Below are positions 1 to 5,222 of a DNA stretch of 7,594 nt, piece after piece (within the stretch, counting starts at the first letter, position 1; the number at the start of each line of letters is the position of its first letter). The notes beneath the pieces are model-generated. The model had not been told where the DNA came from and did not search any database. It saw only the letters and a program-made list of their open reading frames with translations. Source of the stretch: Bordetella parapertussis (GTDB taxonomy: Bacteria; Pseudomonadota; Gammaproteobacteria; Burkholderiales; Burkholderiaceae_A). The stretch lies in NCBI GenBank assembly GCA_945901825.1, contig CAMDMC010000050.1:1-7594 (forward strand), written 5' to 3'. Both the position numbers and the translations under genes were made by a program.

Positions 1-60
1 CCGGACGACCAGTCCGTGAAAGTCATTGAAACCGTTGAAATACGGGAAAAAACGGAATAG
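1..60 (+). CDS. flhA: FlhA C-terminal end (partial)
   Basis: The window opens inside a reading frame that closes with TAG at 58-60. The 19 visible residues begin PDDQSVKVIETVEIRE. Known FlhA proteins of polar flagellates end with a similar stretch, an 'EIPDD..VK' motif close to the C-terminus, and flhA is the usual gene directly upstream of flhF. FlhA is the large inner-membrane subunit of the flagellar type III export gate; this tail belongs to its cytoplasmic domain, which docks export chaperones such as FliS. The call rests on a short tail plus gene order, so it is probable rather than certain. The tail is a few residues longer and more charged than in the homologs I remember. Confidence 0.65.
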   Translation, partial: PDDQSVKVIETVEIREKTE

Positions 61-70
61 ACCTTGCTTT

Positions 71-87
71 CTACTTTAGGAAAGTAG
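71..87 (+). promoter_or_regulatory. Perfect 7-bp hairpin in the flhA-flhF gap
   Basis: CTACTTT (71-77) and AAAGTAG (81-87) are exact reverse complements around a 3-base loop, AGG. The hairpin fills the middle of the 40-base gap between the flhA stop and the flhF start and ends 3 bases before the flhF Shine-Dalgarno GGAGA (91-95). No T-run follows, so it is not an intrinsic terminator. It could influence mRNA processing or flhF translation, but the stem is A/T-rich and short, and chance is possible. Confidence 0.35.
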
Positions 88-100
88 TCTGGAGACCTTT

Positions 101-1447
101 ATGGAACTAAAACGCATCCTTGCCAGAGACCTTCGTGCAGCGACGGAGAAAGCCGTGAGCCTTTACGGAACGGATGCCCTTGTGGTCTCGCACGAACAGG
201 TCAATGGCCAGACGGAAGTGATTGTTGCCGTGGACCTAGAGCCAGCATTCGACCGGGCCAGCCTTGAGCTCGCCGAGGCACAGGCCCACGGGCCGAGCGC
301 TGGCGGCGCCCCTAACCAGACGGTAGTAACGGAGGGGTCAGTTGAAACGGTAAACGCCATCAACCCTGACGGGCCAGAGTTCGAGGCCATCTTCTCCCAG
401 GCACTTCAGCCCGCCACAAAAAAACGCGAGCCGGTCATGGGTGAGCTGCGCCATGACAACCATCGTGAACAGCTTCGGGCCCGAGAGATCGTCGACATTG
501 TTCGGCAAGAGATGGCCGAGCTGCGACGCGAACTTCGGCTTCAACAACAGTTGTCCGCGCTTAACCCTGTCGGTTTATCGTCAATGGGCCAGACCCTCAA
601 TACGGCGCTCGAGACGCTTGGCCTTTCAACGGCAAGTCGGGTGCTTCTTATTGATGAGATTCAGTCGGAAGAAACCATCGAAATAGCCATGAAGAAGGTT
701 GAAGCCATTCTTGCGGCAGGTCTTCCTAAAACCATTACCGAGGTTCCAACCGAGGGTATTCATGCTGTCTTCGGTCCCTCAGGCTCTGGCAAGACACAGT
801 CTGTGGCCCGGCTGGCTCATAAGGCTGCTGAGGCCTGGGGCGCAGAACAGGTTGCTGTCATTAGCTATTGCGACAGCCGGCTTGGTGCCTGGTCGCAGCT
901 GCAGTTAAGCTGCTCGCGGTCTGGCCTTGAGGCCTTTCGGGTTACTGAGGCAAGCCTGTTAACTAGCCTTATTGAAGAGCTTCAAGGGCGACGCGCTATT
1001 TTTATTGACACACCGGGCCCGCAACTCAAGCGGCATTGCGACGACATTTCAAGGCAGCTGCCGAAGGCCGAGCTGCATCTTGCCCTTGCCTGCGACATCA
1101 GCCTTGCGCAGGCCCTGCAGCTTTTTAAGCTCTGCCCTTGGGATGATCTTATTCTCACCAAACTCGATGAGTCGGCGCAGTGCTGGGGCCTGGTTCAGGC
1201 TCTGCAGCAAAAGCCCCTGGCTTTAATGAACGAGGCATCCAATGGAGTTGGTACCATCAATGCATGTTCCATGTCGGGTGACCGACTAGCATGCCTAGCA
1301 CGCGAACAGCTCGTCTGTGCCGTTCAAGACGGTCTTGCCCAAGAAGTGCCCCAGGGGTTTTCGGGTTCTACTGCCGAGGCACTGGTTTCAATGTCCCCGC
1401 GTTTTCAAGCCACCCAGGCTGTTCTGGCCCCCAAACACACCCCCTAA
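101..1447 (+). CDS. flhF: FlhF, SRP-type GTPase for flagellar placement
   Basis: FlhF is the third SRP-family GTPase, beside Ffh and FtsY. It recruits early flagellar parts to the cell pole and is switched off when FlhG stimulates its GTPase. The 448 residues show the family layout: an N-terminal B domain (about 1-150, starting MELKRILARDLRAATEKA), an N helical bundle (about 150-215) and a G domain. Visible motifs are the P-loop GPSGSGKT (225-232), a motif-II region ending RLGAWSQL (260-267), a G3-like IDTPG (302-306) and a canonical TKLDE (353-357). Two motifs diverge: the aspartate of the usual D-x-Y-R-I-G-A is a Cys in the direct alignment (C257, with D258 next to it), and DTAG reads DTPG. 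The C-terminus carries about 50 residues of variable tail. The ATG has GGAGA 5 bases upstream. The gene lies between flhA and flhG, as usual in polar flagellates. Confidence 0.93.
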   Translation: MELKRILARDLRAATEKAVSLYGTDALVVSHEQVNGQTEVIVAVDLEPAFDRASLELAEAQAHGPSAGGAPNQTVVTEGSVETVNAINPDGPEFEAIFSQALQPATKKREPVMGELRHDNHREQLRAREIVDIVRQEMAELRRELRLQQQLSALNPVGLSSMGQTLNTALETLGLSTASRVLLIDEIQSEETIEIAMKKVEAILAAGLPKTITEVPTEGIHAVFGPSGSGKTQSVARLAHKAAEAWGAEQVAVISYCDSRLGAWSQLQLSCSRSGLEAFRVTEASLLTSLIEELQGRRAIFIDTPGPQLKRHCDDISRQLPKAELHLALACDISLAQALQLFKLCPWDDLILTKLDESAQCWGLVQALQQKPLALMNEASNGVGTINACSMSGDRLACLAREQLVCAVQDGLAQEVPQGFSGSTAEALVSMSPRFQATQAVLAPKHTP

Positions 1448-1456
1448 GCCATAGTC

Positions 1457-2266
1457 ATGAATTTATCGTCTAAGCCCGAAGTCATCGGCATCGCAAGCGG
1501 AAAGGGTGGCGTCGGCAAGACCACTGTGTCGGTGAATTTGGCCGTTGCGTTGGCCACCCAAGGCAAGCGTGTACTTTTATTCGATGCCGACCTGGGCCTT
1601 GCCAATGCGCAAATTGCCCTTGGACACCGGGCACCCTTCAACATGAGTCATGTCATTTCGGGCGAGAAGTCGCTTGCTGAAATTGTCACCACCACTGCCC
1701 AAGGTGTGCGTCTCATTCCTGGTGGTTCGGGCCTCTTGGATATGGCGGCACTTGGCCCGAAAGAGGCTGCGGGGGTAGTTCAGGCGTTCAGCGAGATTGA
1801 AGAAGATCTCGACTATCTTATTGTGGACATTGCCGCAGGCATTTCGCCGCAGGTTATGACCTTCATGCGAGCGGTTCAGCGACGACTGATTGTGGTTCGG
1901 GACGAGCCCTCTTCCATTGCCGATGCCTATGGAACCATCAAAGTTCTTACGCAAGAAAGTGCGGCCGATCAGATTTACTTAGTTCCTAATATGGTGGATA
2001 GCCAGGCCGCAGGTGAGATGTTGTTCAAGCGTATTCAAGATGTCTCCCTGCGTTTTCTGGGCCAACCCCTGCACTACCTTGGGTCCATTGAGTCTGACGA
2101 GATGGTGCTTACCTCGCTGCGTCAGCACAAACCCCTTGTGGCGTTGGCTCCGGGAAGCCTTGCCAGTCGAAATTTCCGCGCCCTGGCCAAAGAAATTGGT
2201 CAGCTCAGTCCACTTGAAGGCAGCCCAGGTGGGCTATCCTTCTTCATTGAACGACAAATACGCTGA
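1457..2266 (+). CDS. flhG: FlhG (FleN), MinD-like ATPase for flagellar number
   Basis: FlhG is a ParA/MinD-type ATPase that limits flagellar number, acting on FlhF and in some species on flagellar transcription. The 269 residues contain the deviant Walker A KGGVGKT (16-22, with signature K16 and catalytic K21), the switch I region DADLGLAN (43-50) and a Walker B region LIVDIAAG (121-128). EPSSIADAY (150-158) matches the conserved region after it. The C-terminus SFFIERQIR could be a short amphipathic membrane-targeting helix, as in MinD-like proteins; this is inferred. Only nine residues precede the first core strand, so the N-terminal DQAxxLR helix known from other FlhG proteins is absent. 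An in-frame TAA, the flhF stop, lies four codons upstream and rules out a longer form. No Shine-Dalgarno is visible, so translation probably depends on ribosomes finishing flhF. The stop overlaps the fliA start. Confidence 0.93.
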   Translation: MNLSSKPEVIGIASGKGGVGKTTVSVNLAVALATQGKRVLLFDADLGLANAQIALGHRAPFNMSHVISGEKSLAEIVTTTAQGVRLIPGGSGLLDMAALGPKEAAGVVQAFSEIEEDLDYLIVDIAAGISPQVMTFMRAVQRRLIVVRDEPSSIADAYGTIKVLTQESAADQIYLVPNMVDSQAAGEMLFKRIQDVSLRFLGQPLHYLGSIESDEMVLTSLRQHKPLVALAPGSLASRNFRALAKEIGQLSPLEGSPGGLSFFIERQIR

Positions 2267-3024
2267 TGCTAACGACTGAAACTGCCGCACCAACAAAACC
2301 GCCCTTGAAGATGAAAGGCCCTAACCCCTACCAACAGGCCGAAAACGACCTCGAGACCTTGGTTTTGTCTCATCTCGGTCTCGTTAAACGAATTGCACTG
2401 CACCTGCGCCCGCGTCTTGCCTCCTTTATGGACCTTGATGAGCTCATTCAGGTTGGGACCATCGGCCTTATTGAGGCCGCTCGTTCGTTTGTTGCAGCCA
2501 AAGGGGTGCCCTTTGAGCACTTCGCCCACAGTCGCGTTCGAGGCGCCATTATTGACGAGGTTCGCCGTATGTCGAACCTTCCCCGCTCGGCCGTTGCAAT
2601 TAATAAACAGCACTCCGAAGAGGTACGGCAGTTATCGTCCGTATTGGGGCGTGAGCCCTCGCAGGCCGAGGTCGCTGCCGCCTTGGGCAAAGATATTGAT
2701 GACTTCCAAGAAGATCGGCGCAAGGCTGCCCAGTTCCATACCGTCTACCTTGAGGACGTGGCCGAGCAGGCGCTCTCCATTCCTGATGCCAGTAGCAGCC
2801 AGCCCGAGGCTCAGGTAGAGGAGTCAGAGTTTATGGGGGTCTTGGTGGCAGCCATCGAGGCCTTACCCGAGCGCGACCGCCTTGTAATGGCCCTTTACTA
2901 CCAAGAAGAGATGAACCTTAAAGAAATCGGACTGACTCTGAATGTCACCGAATCTCGGGTCAGCCAGATTCTGTCAGCAAACATCAAAAAGCTGCGTAAA
3001 ACACTGGGTTTTGAGGGTGGCTAG
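2266..3024 (+). CDS. fliA: FliA, flagellar sigma factor sigma-28
   Basis: FliA directs RNA polymerase to late flagellar promoters (flagellin, chaperones, motor and chemotaxis genes) once the hook is complete and FlgM has been exported. The 252 residues show sigma region 2 at about 30-105, with DLDELIQVGTIGLIEAA (56-72) and the DNA-contacting RVRGAIIDEVRR (90-101). Region 3 follows at about 105-160, and region 4 at about 190-247 has the ALPERDRLVMALYY motif and a helix-turn-helix around LKEIGLTLNVTESRVSQIL (218-236). Length is normal for the family. The start ATG shares its A with the flhG TGA (TGATG), which points to translational coupling; a later Met at codon 16 is less likely because it would lose this overlap. 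Two sigma-28-like promoters further down the same strand are natural targets for this protein. No flgM is visible in the window. Confidence 0.96.
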   Translation: MLTTETAAPTKPPLKMKGPNPYQQAENDLETLVLSHLGLVKRIALHLRPRLASFMDLDELIQVGTIGLIEAARSFVAAKGVPFEHFAHSRVRGAIIDEVRRMSNLPRSAVAINKQHSEEVRQLSSVLGREPSQAEVAAALGKDIDDFQEDRRKAAQFHTVYLEDVAEQALSIPDASSSQPEAQVEESEFMGVLVAAIEALPERDRLVMALYYQEEMNLKEIGLTLNVTESRVSQILSANIKKLRKTLGFEGG

Positions 3025-3081
3025 GGTTTCTGCCGTATCATTTGAGGCTTCGACATTTAACCGTTTGATTCGGGATTAACC

Positions 3082-3600
3082 ATGCTTGGTAAGCTTTTTG
3101 GCGACGCCAAAAAAGAAGAAATGATTAAGGCAAAGCAGGATTACGAAAAAACCTGCGCCGAGACGGGTGACGGCCGAGCCGAGGTCTCCGCTCGAATACG
3201 AATGGGGCTTCGATGCAGGGCCGTTCTTGATAAAACCTTTATTGACGGGGCGGAGAAGACGGCAGACTTCACTGAGAAGTCTATGATGGCCATTGCTTCG
3301 GGTGACGAGAAGCCGGCAGCGCCCGTTCCGTCCTCTTTCCAGACCATTAAGTCTGTGAATGGCGAAATTATTGCTTATATACCCTTTGCCTTCGCTGAAG
3401 AGGTCTTCAAAATTGGGGCGGCTTATCAGAACGAGGAAATCTCTGCCGAGCAGTCCATTGAGCTCTGTCAGTCCATCGCAGATAAGATTTCTGAAGAGCT
3501 TAAGTTAGAGCCACCTTTTCAGGCACTTGGCTTTATGCGCGAGGACATGTCCGAGGGTGGTGAGGGCGAAGGCGAGCCTGACGGACAATCACCCAGCTAG
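3082..3600 (+). CDS. Unknown soluble protein A of the flagellar cluster
   Basis: I do not recognise this family. The 172-residue product has no signal peptide or membrane segment. It has a charged, Lys-rich N-terminal helix region (about 1-30), a helical stretch to about 70, a Pro/Ala linker (78-85), a central block IKSVNGEIIAYIP (89-101) with helices to about 142, and an acidic Gly/Glu tail (155-172). The central block resembles residues 152-164 of the membrane protein encoded at 3751-4626, with the same spacing to a later Ala and Gly, so the two may be distant paralogs. The gene starts 57 bases after fliA with no clear terminator between them, and has a weak GGGA 6 bases before the ATG, so it could be read with fliA. 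The position suggests a motility role, but nothing in the protein names one. Coding is supported by length, composition like its neighbours and tight spacing. Confidence 0.8.
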   Translation: MLGKLFGDAKKEEMIKAKQDYEKTCAETGDGRAEVSARIRMGLRCRAVLDKTFIDGAEKTADFTEKSMMAIASGDEKPAAPVPSSFQTIKSVNGEIIAYIPFAFAEEVFKIGAAYQNEEISAEQSIELCQSIADKISEELKLEPPFQALGFMREDMSEGGEGEGEPDGQSPS

Positions 3601-3675
3601 GCTATGTCTATTCCCGCGCCACAGAAGGCCGCGGCGCAACTCCGAGTCAAGCATTGGCTTTCGGCAGTGGTTTAG

Positions 3676-3704
3676 GCCTCAAAAGGGCTTGACCCCAGGC
3701 TTTT
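3676..3704 (+). terminator. Possible weak terminator after unknown gene A
   Basis: GCCT (3676-3679) pairs with AGGC (3697-3700), and inside it GGG (3685-3687) pairs with CCC (3693-3695 or 3694-3696) around a short loop. TTTT (3701-3704) follows directly. The stem is interrupted by an unpaired CAAAA on one side, so it is weak. It sits just before the sigma-28-like promoter, where separation from the upstream unit would make sense. Confidence 0.25.
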
Positions 3705-3716
3705 AAACCTTCAGCC

Positions 3717-3743
3717 TTAAGTCTTCGGTATCTGCGCCGATTT
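3717..3743 (+). promoter_or_regulatory. Sigma-28 (FliA) promoter for unknown gene B
   Basis: TTAAG (3717-3721) is followed by 14 bases and then GCCGATTT (3736-3743). The enterobacterial sigma-28 consensus is TAAAG, 14 bases, GCCGATAA, so the -35 matches 4 of 5, the -10 matches 6 of 8 and the spacer matches exactly. The next gene's ATG is at 3751, 7 bases past the -10, where transcription would be expected to begin. The mRNA would then be leaderless or nearly so. A second site with the same layout lies before fliS. Confidence 0.7.
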
Positions 3744-3750
3744 TAAGGCC

Positions 3751-4626
3751 ATGGGATCAATACTTTTATTCTCCATTCTGGCCATTCTGGCCATGATGCT
3801 CCTTCTGATGATTCTGGTTGTCGACCAGGTGCGCGGTGTGCACCGGGCGATCGTTCCTGAAGAGTTCGACCTCGAGGACGAGCATCAAAGCGCTGACCCC
3901 CGGCAGGCCAATGGAAACGGTGCAGTACCCGCCCTCGCGCTTTCCGATGCCGATGGCAGTGAAGGGGCGCCCTTGCCGGAGGAGAACTCCGATAAGCCCG
4001 ACACCAGTTTTGGCACCTTGGTTAGCAAGAGGCTTTGGGATGCCATGACGGGTAAGCCCTTGCCCGATATCGACGAGAAGCTTGTTGAAGAACTCAGGCC
4101 GCGCTACCACGTTCTGTTGGCAAGGCATTGCGAAGAGTTGTTCAACGAGGGTGTGGAAAATGGCAGGGCTGGTAAAGCGTCTGTTCCTCAGAATAAACAC
4201 AAGGTAAAAGGGCTGCGGGGATCGGTTATATCGTGGATTCCCCAACAGCATGCCGACACGATTTACCAGGCGGGCTATGACTCGGTTTCTGCGCAGTCGG
4301 GCGAGGCGCGTCAGACTATTCAGAAGACCTTGCTTGGTGCACTAAAGGTCATCACCACGCGCACTGCCATGGGTAATGCAGAGGCCCTGGCTGAAAAGCT
4401 TCTGCCGATTAATCCGTCCGACGCGCAAGACGCCGAGCAGGCACCCTTAGGCGATGGTGAGGCGCCTCAACCGGCCGCGATTCCCGCGCTTACGGGGCCT
4501 GCTTCGAGTCAGGCGAAGGGGTCCGAGCCAGCGCCCCCTGCCTTAACCCTTAACTCACCCGAGATGACGGCAGCAGTTGCTGCGGCGGCCAAGGCCGCAA
4601 TGAAGCAAGACGGCGTTCCGGGCTAG
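3751..4626 (+). CDS. Unknown membrane-anchored protein B, probable late flagellar gene
   Basis: I do not recognise this 291-residue family. Residues 4-24 form one strongly hydrophobic helix (ILLFSILAILAMMLLLMILV) followed by basic residues. It probably acts as an uncleaved N-terminal anchor, although its orientation cannot be settled by eye. A Pro/Asp/Glu-rich linker (about 35-85) leads to a folded region (about 86-220) containing LFNEGVENGRA (130-140) and VKGLRGSVISWIP (152-164), similar to unknown protein A. The tail (220-291) is low-complexity Ala/Pro/Gln and ends in an Ala-rich helix. An in-frame TAA at 3718-3720 makes ATG 3751 the first possible start; later Met codons would cut into the anchor. 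AAGG sits only 2 bases before the ATG, too close for a normal ribosome site, and the sigma-28-like -10 ends 7 bases upstream, so a leaderless message is likely. The context suggests a motility role, inferred only. Confidence 0.82.
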   Translation: MGSILLFSILAILAMMLLLMILVVDQVRGVHRAIVPEEFDLEDEHQSADPRQANGNGAVPALALSDADGSEGAPLPEENSDKPDTSFGTLVSKRLWDAMTGKPLPDIDEKLVEELRPRYHVLLARHCEELFNEGVENGRAGKASVPQNKHKVKGLRGSVISWIPQQHADTIYQAGYDSVSAQSGEARQTIQKTLLGALKVITTRTAMGNAEALAEKLLPINPSDAQDAEQAPLGDGEAPQPAAIPALTGPASSQAKGSEPAPPALTLNSPEMTAAVAAAAKAAMKQDGVPG

Positions 4627-4636
4627 TTTTCCTGTC

Positions 4637-4663
4637 TAAAGAAGTAGGCAGTGCCGTCGATTC
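4637..4663 (+). promoter_or_regulatory. Sigma-28 (FliA) promoter for fliS
   Basis: TAAAG (4637-4641) is a perfect sigma-28 -35. After 14 bases comes GTCGATTC (4656-4663), which matches GCCGATAA at 5 of 8 positions and keeps the CGAT core. From the -10 onward it resembles the promoter at 3717-3743: 16 of 20 bases agree between 3736-3755 and 4656-4675. The start would fall near 4669-4671, giving fliS a leader of about 70 bases. fliS is a known sigma-28-dependent gene in other bacteria, which supports the call. Confidence 0.65.
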
Positions 4664-4670
4664 TAAGGTT

Positions 4671-4742
4671 ATGGGTGTTCAGGATATGGATGCCCGAACA
4701 AATTTGAAGCAATCAATGGTTTATTTAGGGAGTCTGGAATGA
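4671..4742 (+). CDS. Possible 23-codon leader ORF overlapping the fliS start
   Basis: ATG at 4671 opens a frame of 23 codons ending in TGA at 4740-4742. The product starts MGVQDMDARTNLKQSM and matches no family I know. The stop overlaps the fliS ATG (ATGA), the classic arrangement for translational coupling. The ATG falls where the sigma-28-like promoter should start transcription, so the mRNA could begin with this codon, and the first five bases, ATGGG, equal those of gene B. Against it, fliS has its own Shine-Dalgarno inside this frame, and frames this short occur often by chance. Confidence 0.3.
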   Translation: MGVQDMDARTNLKQSMVYLGSLE

Positions 4743-5161
4743 GAGCGATGAATCGGGGAATTGCAAGCTACGGAGAAGTAAAGGTTTCAACGGGTGTTGC
4801 CACCTCAGACAACATTCAGTTGATCCAAATGCTCTTTGACGGTTTGATGGAAAGTCTTCGTTCTGCCGAGGGTCAGATCGCCCGCGGCGCGATTGAGGAC
4901 AAGGCGCGCAGCCTCGCCCGTGCTGGGAAAATTATTCTGGGCCTTCAGAGCGCCCTTGATTTCGAAAAGGGCGGCGAGATTGCGAAGAACCTTGATGAGC
5001 TTTACGGGTATGTGACCCGCCGTCTGCTTCATGTGAACCTGCACAACGATGTCGAGGCCTTGAGGGAAGTCTCCGGTTTGATGGGGGAAATTCAAGGCGC
5101 CTGGTCTGCAGTGCCTAGCCTACTCGCCAAAAAACCCGAAGCCATGCGGATGGCAAGCTAG
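4739..5161 (+). CDS. fliS: FliS, flagellin export chaperone
   Basis: FliS binds the C-terminus of newly made flagellin in the cytoplasm, prevents premature assembly and delivers it to the FlhA export gate. The 140 residues follow the family pattern: a conserved Tyr near the N-terminus (Y11), then a Val-rich stretch, LIQMLFDGLMESL (28-40, usually LI.MLYDGA...L), KARSLARAGKIILGLQSALD (55-74), GGEIAKNLDELYGYVTRRL (78-96) and ND..ALREVSGLMGEIQGAW (103-122). Length is normal, and the fold is expected to be a four-helix bundle. The start at 4739 is preceded by AGGGAG (4727-4732) with a 6-base gap; a second Met three codons later has a poorer spacing of 15. A sigma-28-like promoter lies about 75 bases upstream. 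The usual partner fliD and a flagellin gene are not in the window, so fliS stands alone here. Confidence 0.93.
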   Translation: MRAMNRGIASYGEVKVSTGVATSDNIQLIQMLFDGLMESLRSAEGQIARGAIEDKARSLARAGKIILGLQSALDFEKGGEIAKNLDELYGYVTRRLLHVNLHNDVEALREVSGLMGEIQGAWSAVPSLLAKKPEAMRMAS

Positions 5162-5182
5162 CAGTACACGGTTTCTTTCGAA

Positions 5183-5196
5183 CGGCCCTACGGCCG
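5183..5196. terminator. Possible hairpin between convergent fliS and glutamate synthase-like gene
   Basis: CGGCC (5183-5187) and GGCCG (5192-5196) form a 5-bp G/C stem with a 4-base loop, in the 61-base gap between two genes that run toward each other. On the plus strand it is followed by GGGG and then TTTG, not by a clean T-run; on the minus strand no T-run follows at all. It is the only candidate for ending either transcript here, and it is weak. Confidence 0.25.
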
Positions 5197-5222
5197 GGGG
5201 TTTGAGTGGTTTACAAACGTCT

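Noticed and set aside
1577..1954. Long minus-strand frame opposite flhG
   Set aside because: The plus strand has clear MinD-family motifs throughout this stretch; the other frame is a shadow.
3032..3039. GCCGTATC before unknown gene A as a third sigma-28 -10
   Set aside because: The bases 14 upstream read GAGGG, with no likeness to TAAAG, and the CGAT core is missing.
3025..3081. Terminator search between fliA and unknown gene A
   Set aside because: No stem followed by a T-run is present in these 57 bases.
3604..3675. A 23-codon frame (MSIPAPQKAAAQLRVKHWLS...) after unknown gene A
   Set aside because: No ribosome site at a workable distance, no promoter fit and no recognisable sequence; chance is the simplest reading.
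3774..3791. Tandem copy of CATTCTGGC at the start of unknown gene B
   Set aside because: It encodes the repeated Ile-Leu-Ala of the membrane helix; hydrophobic codon bias explains it.
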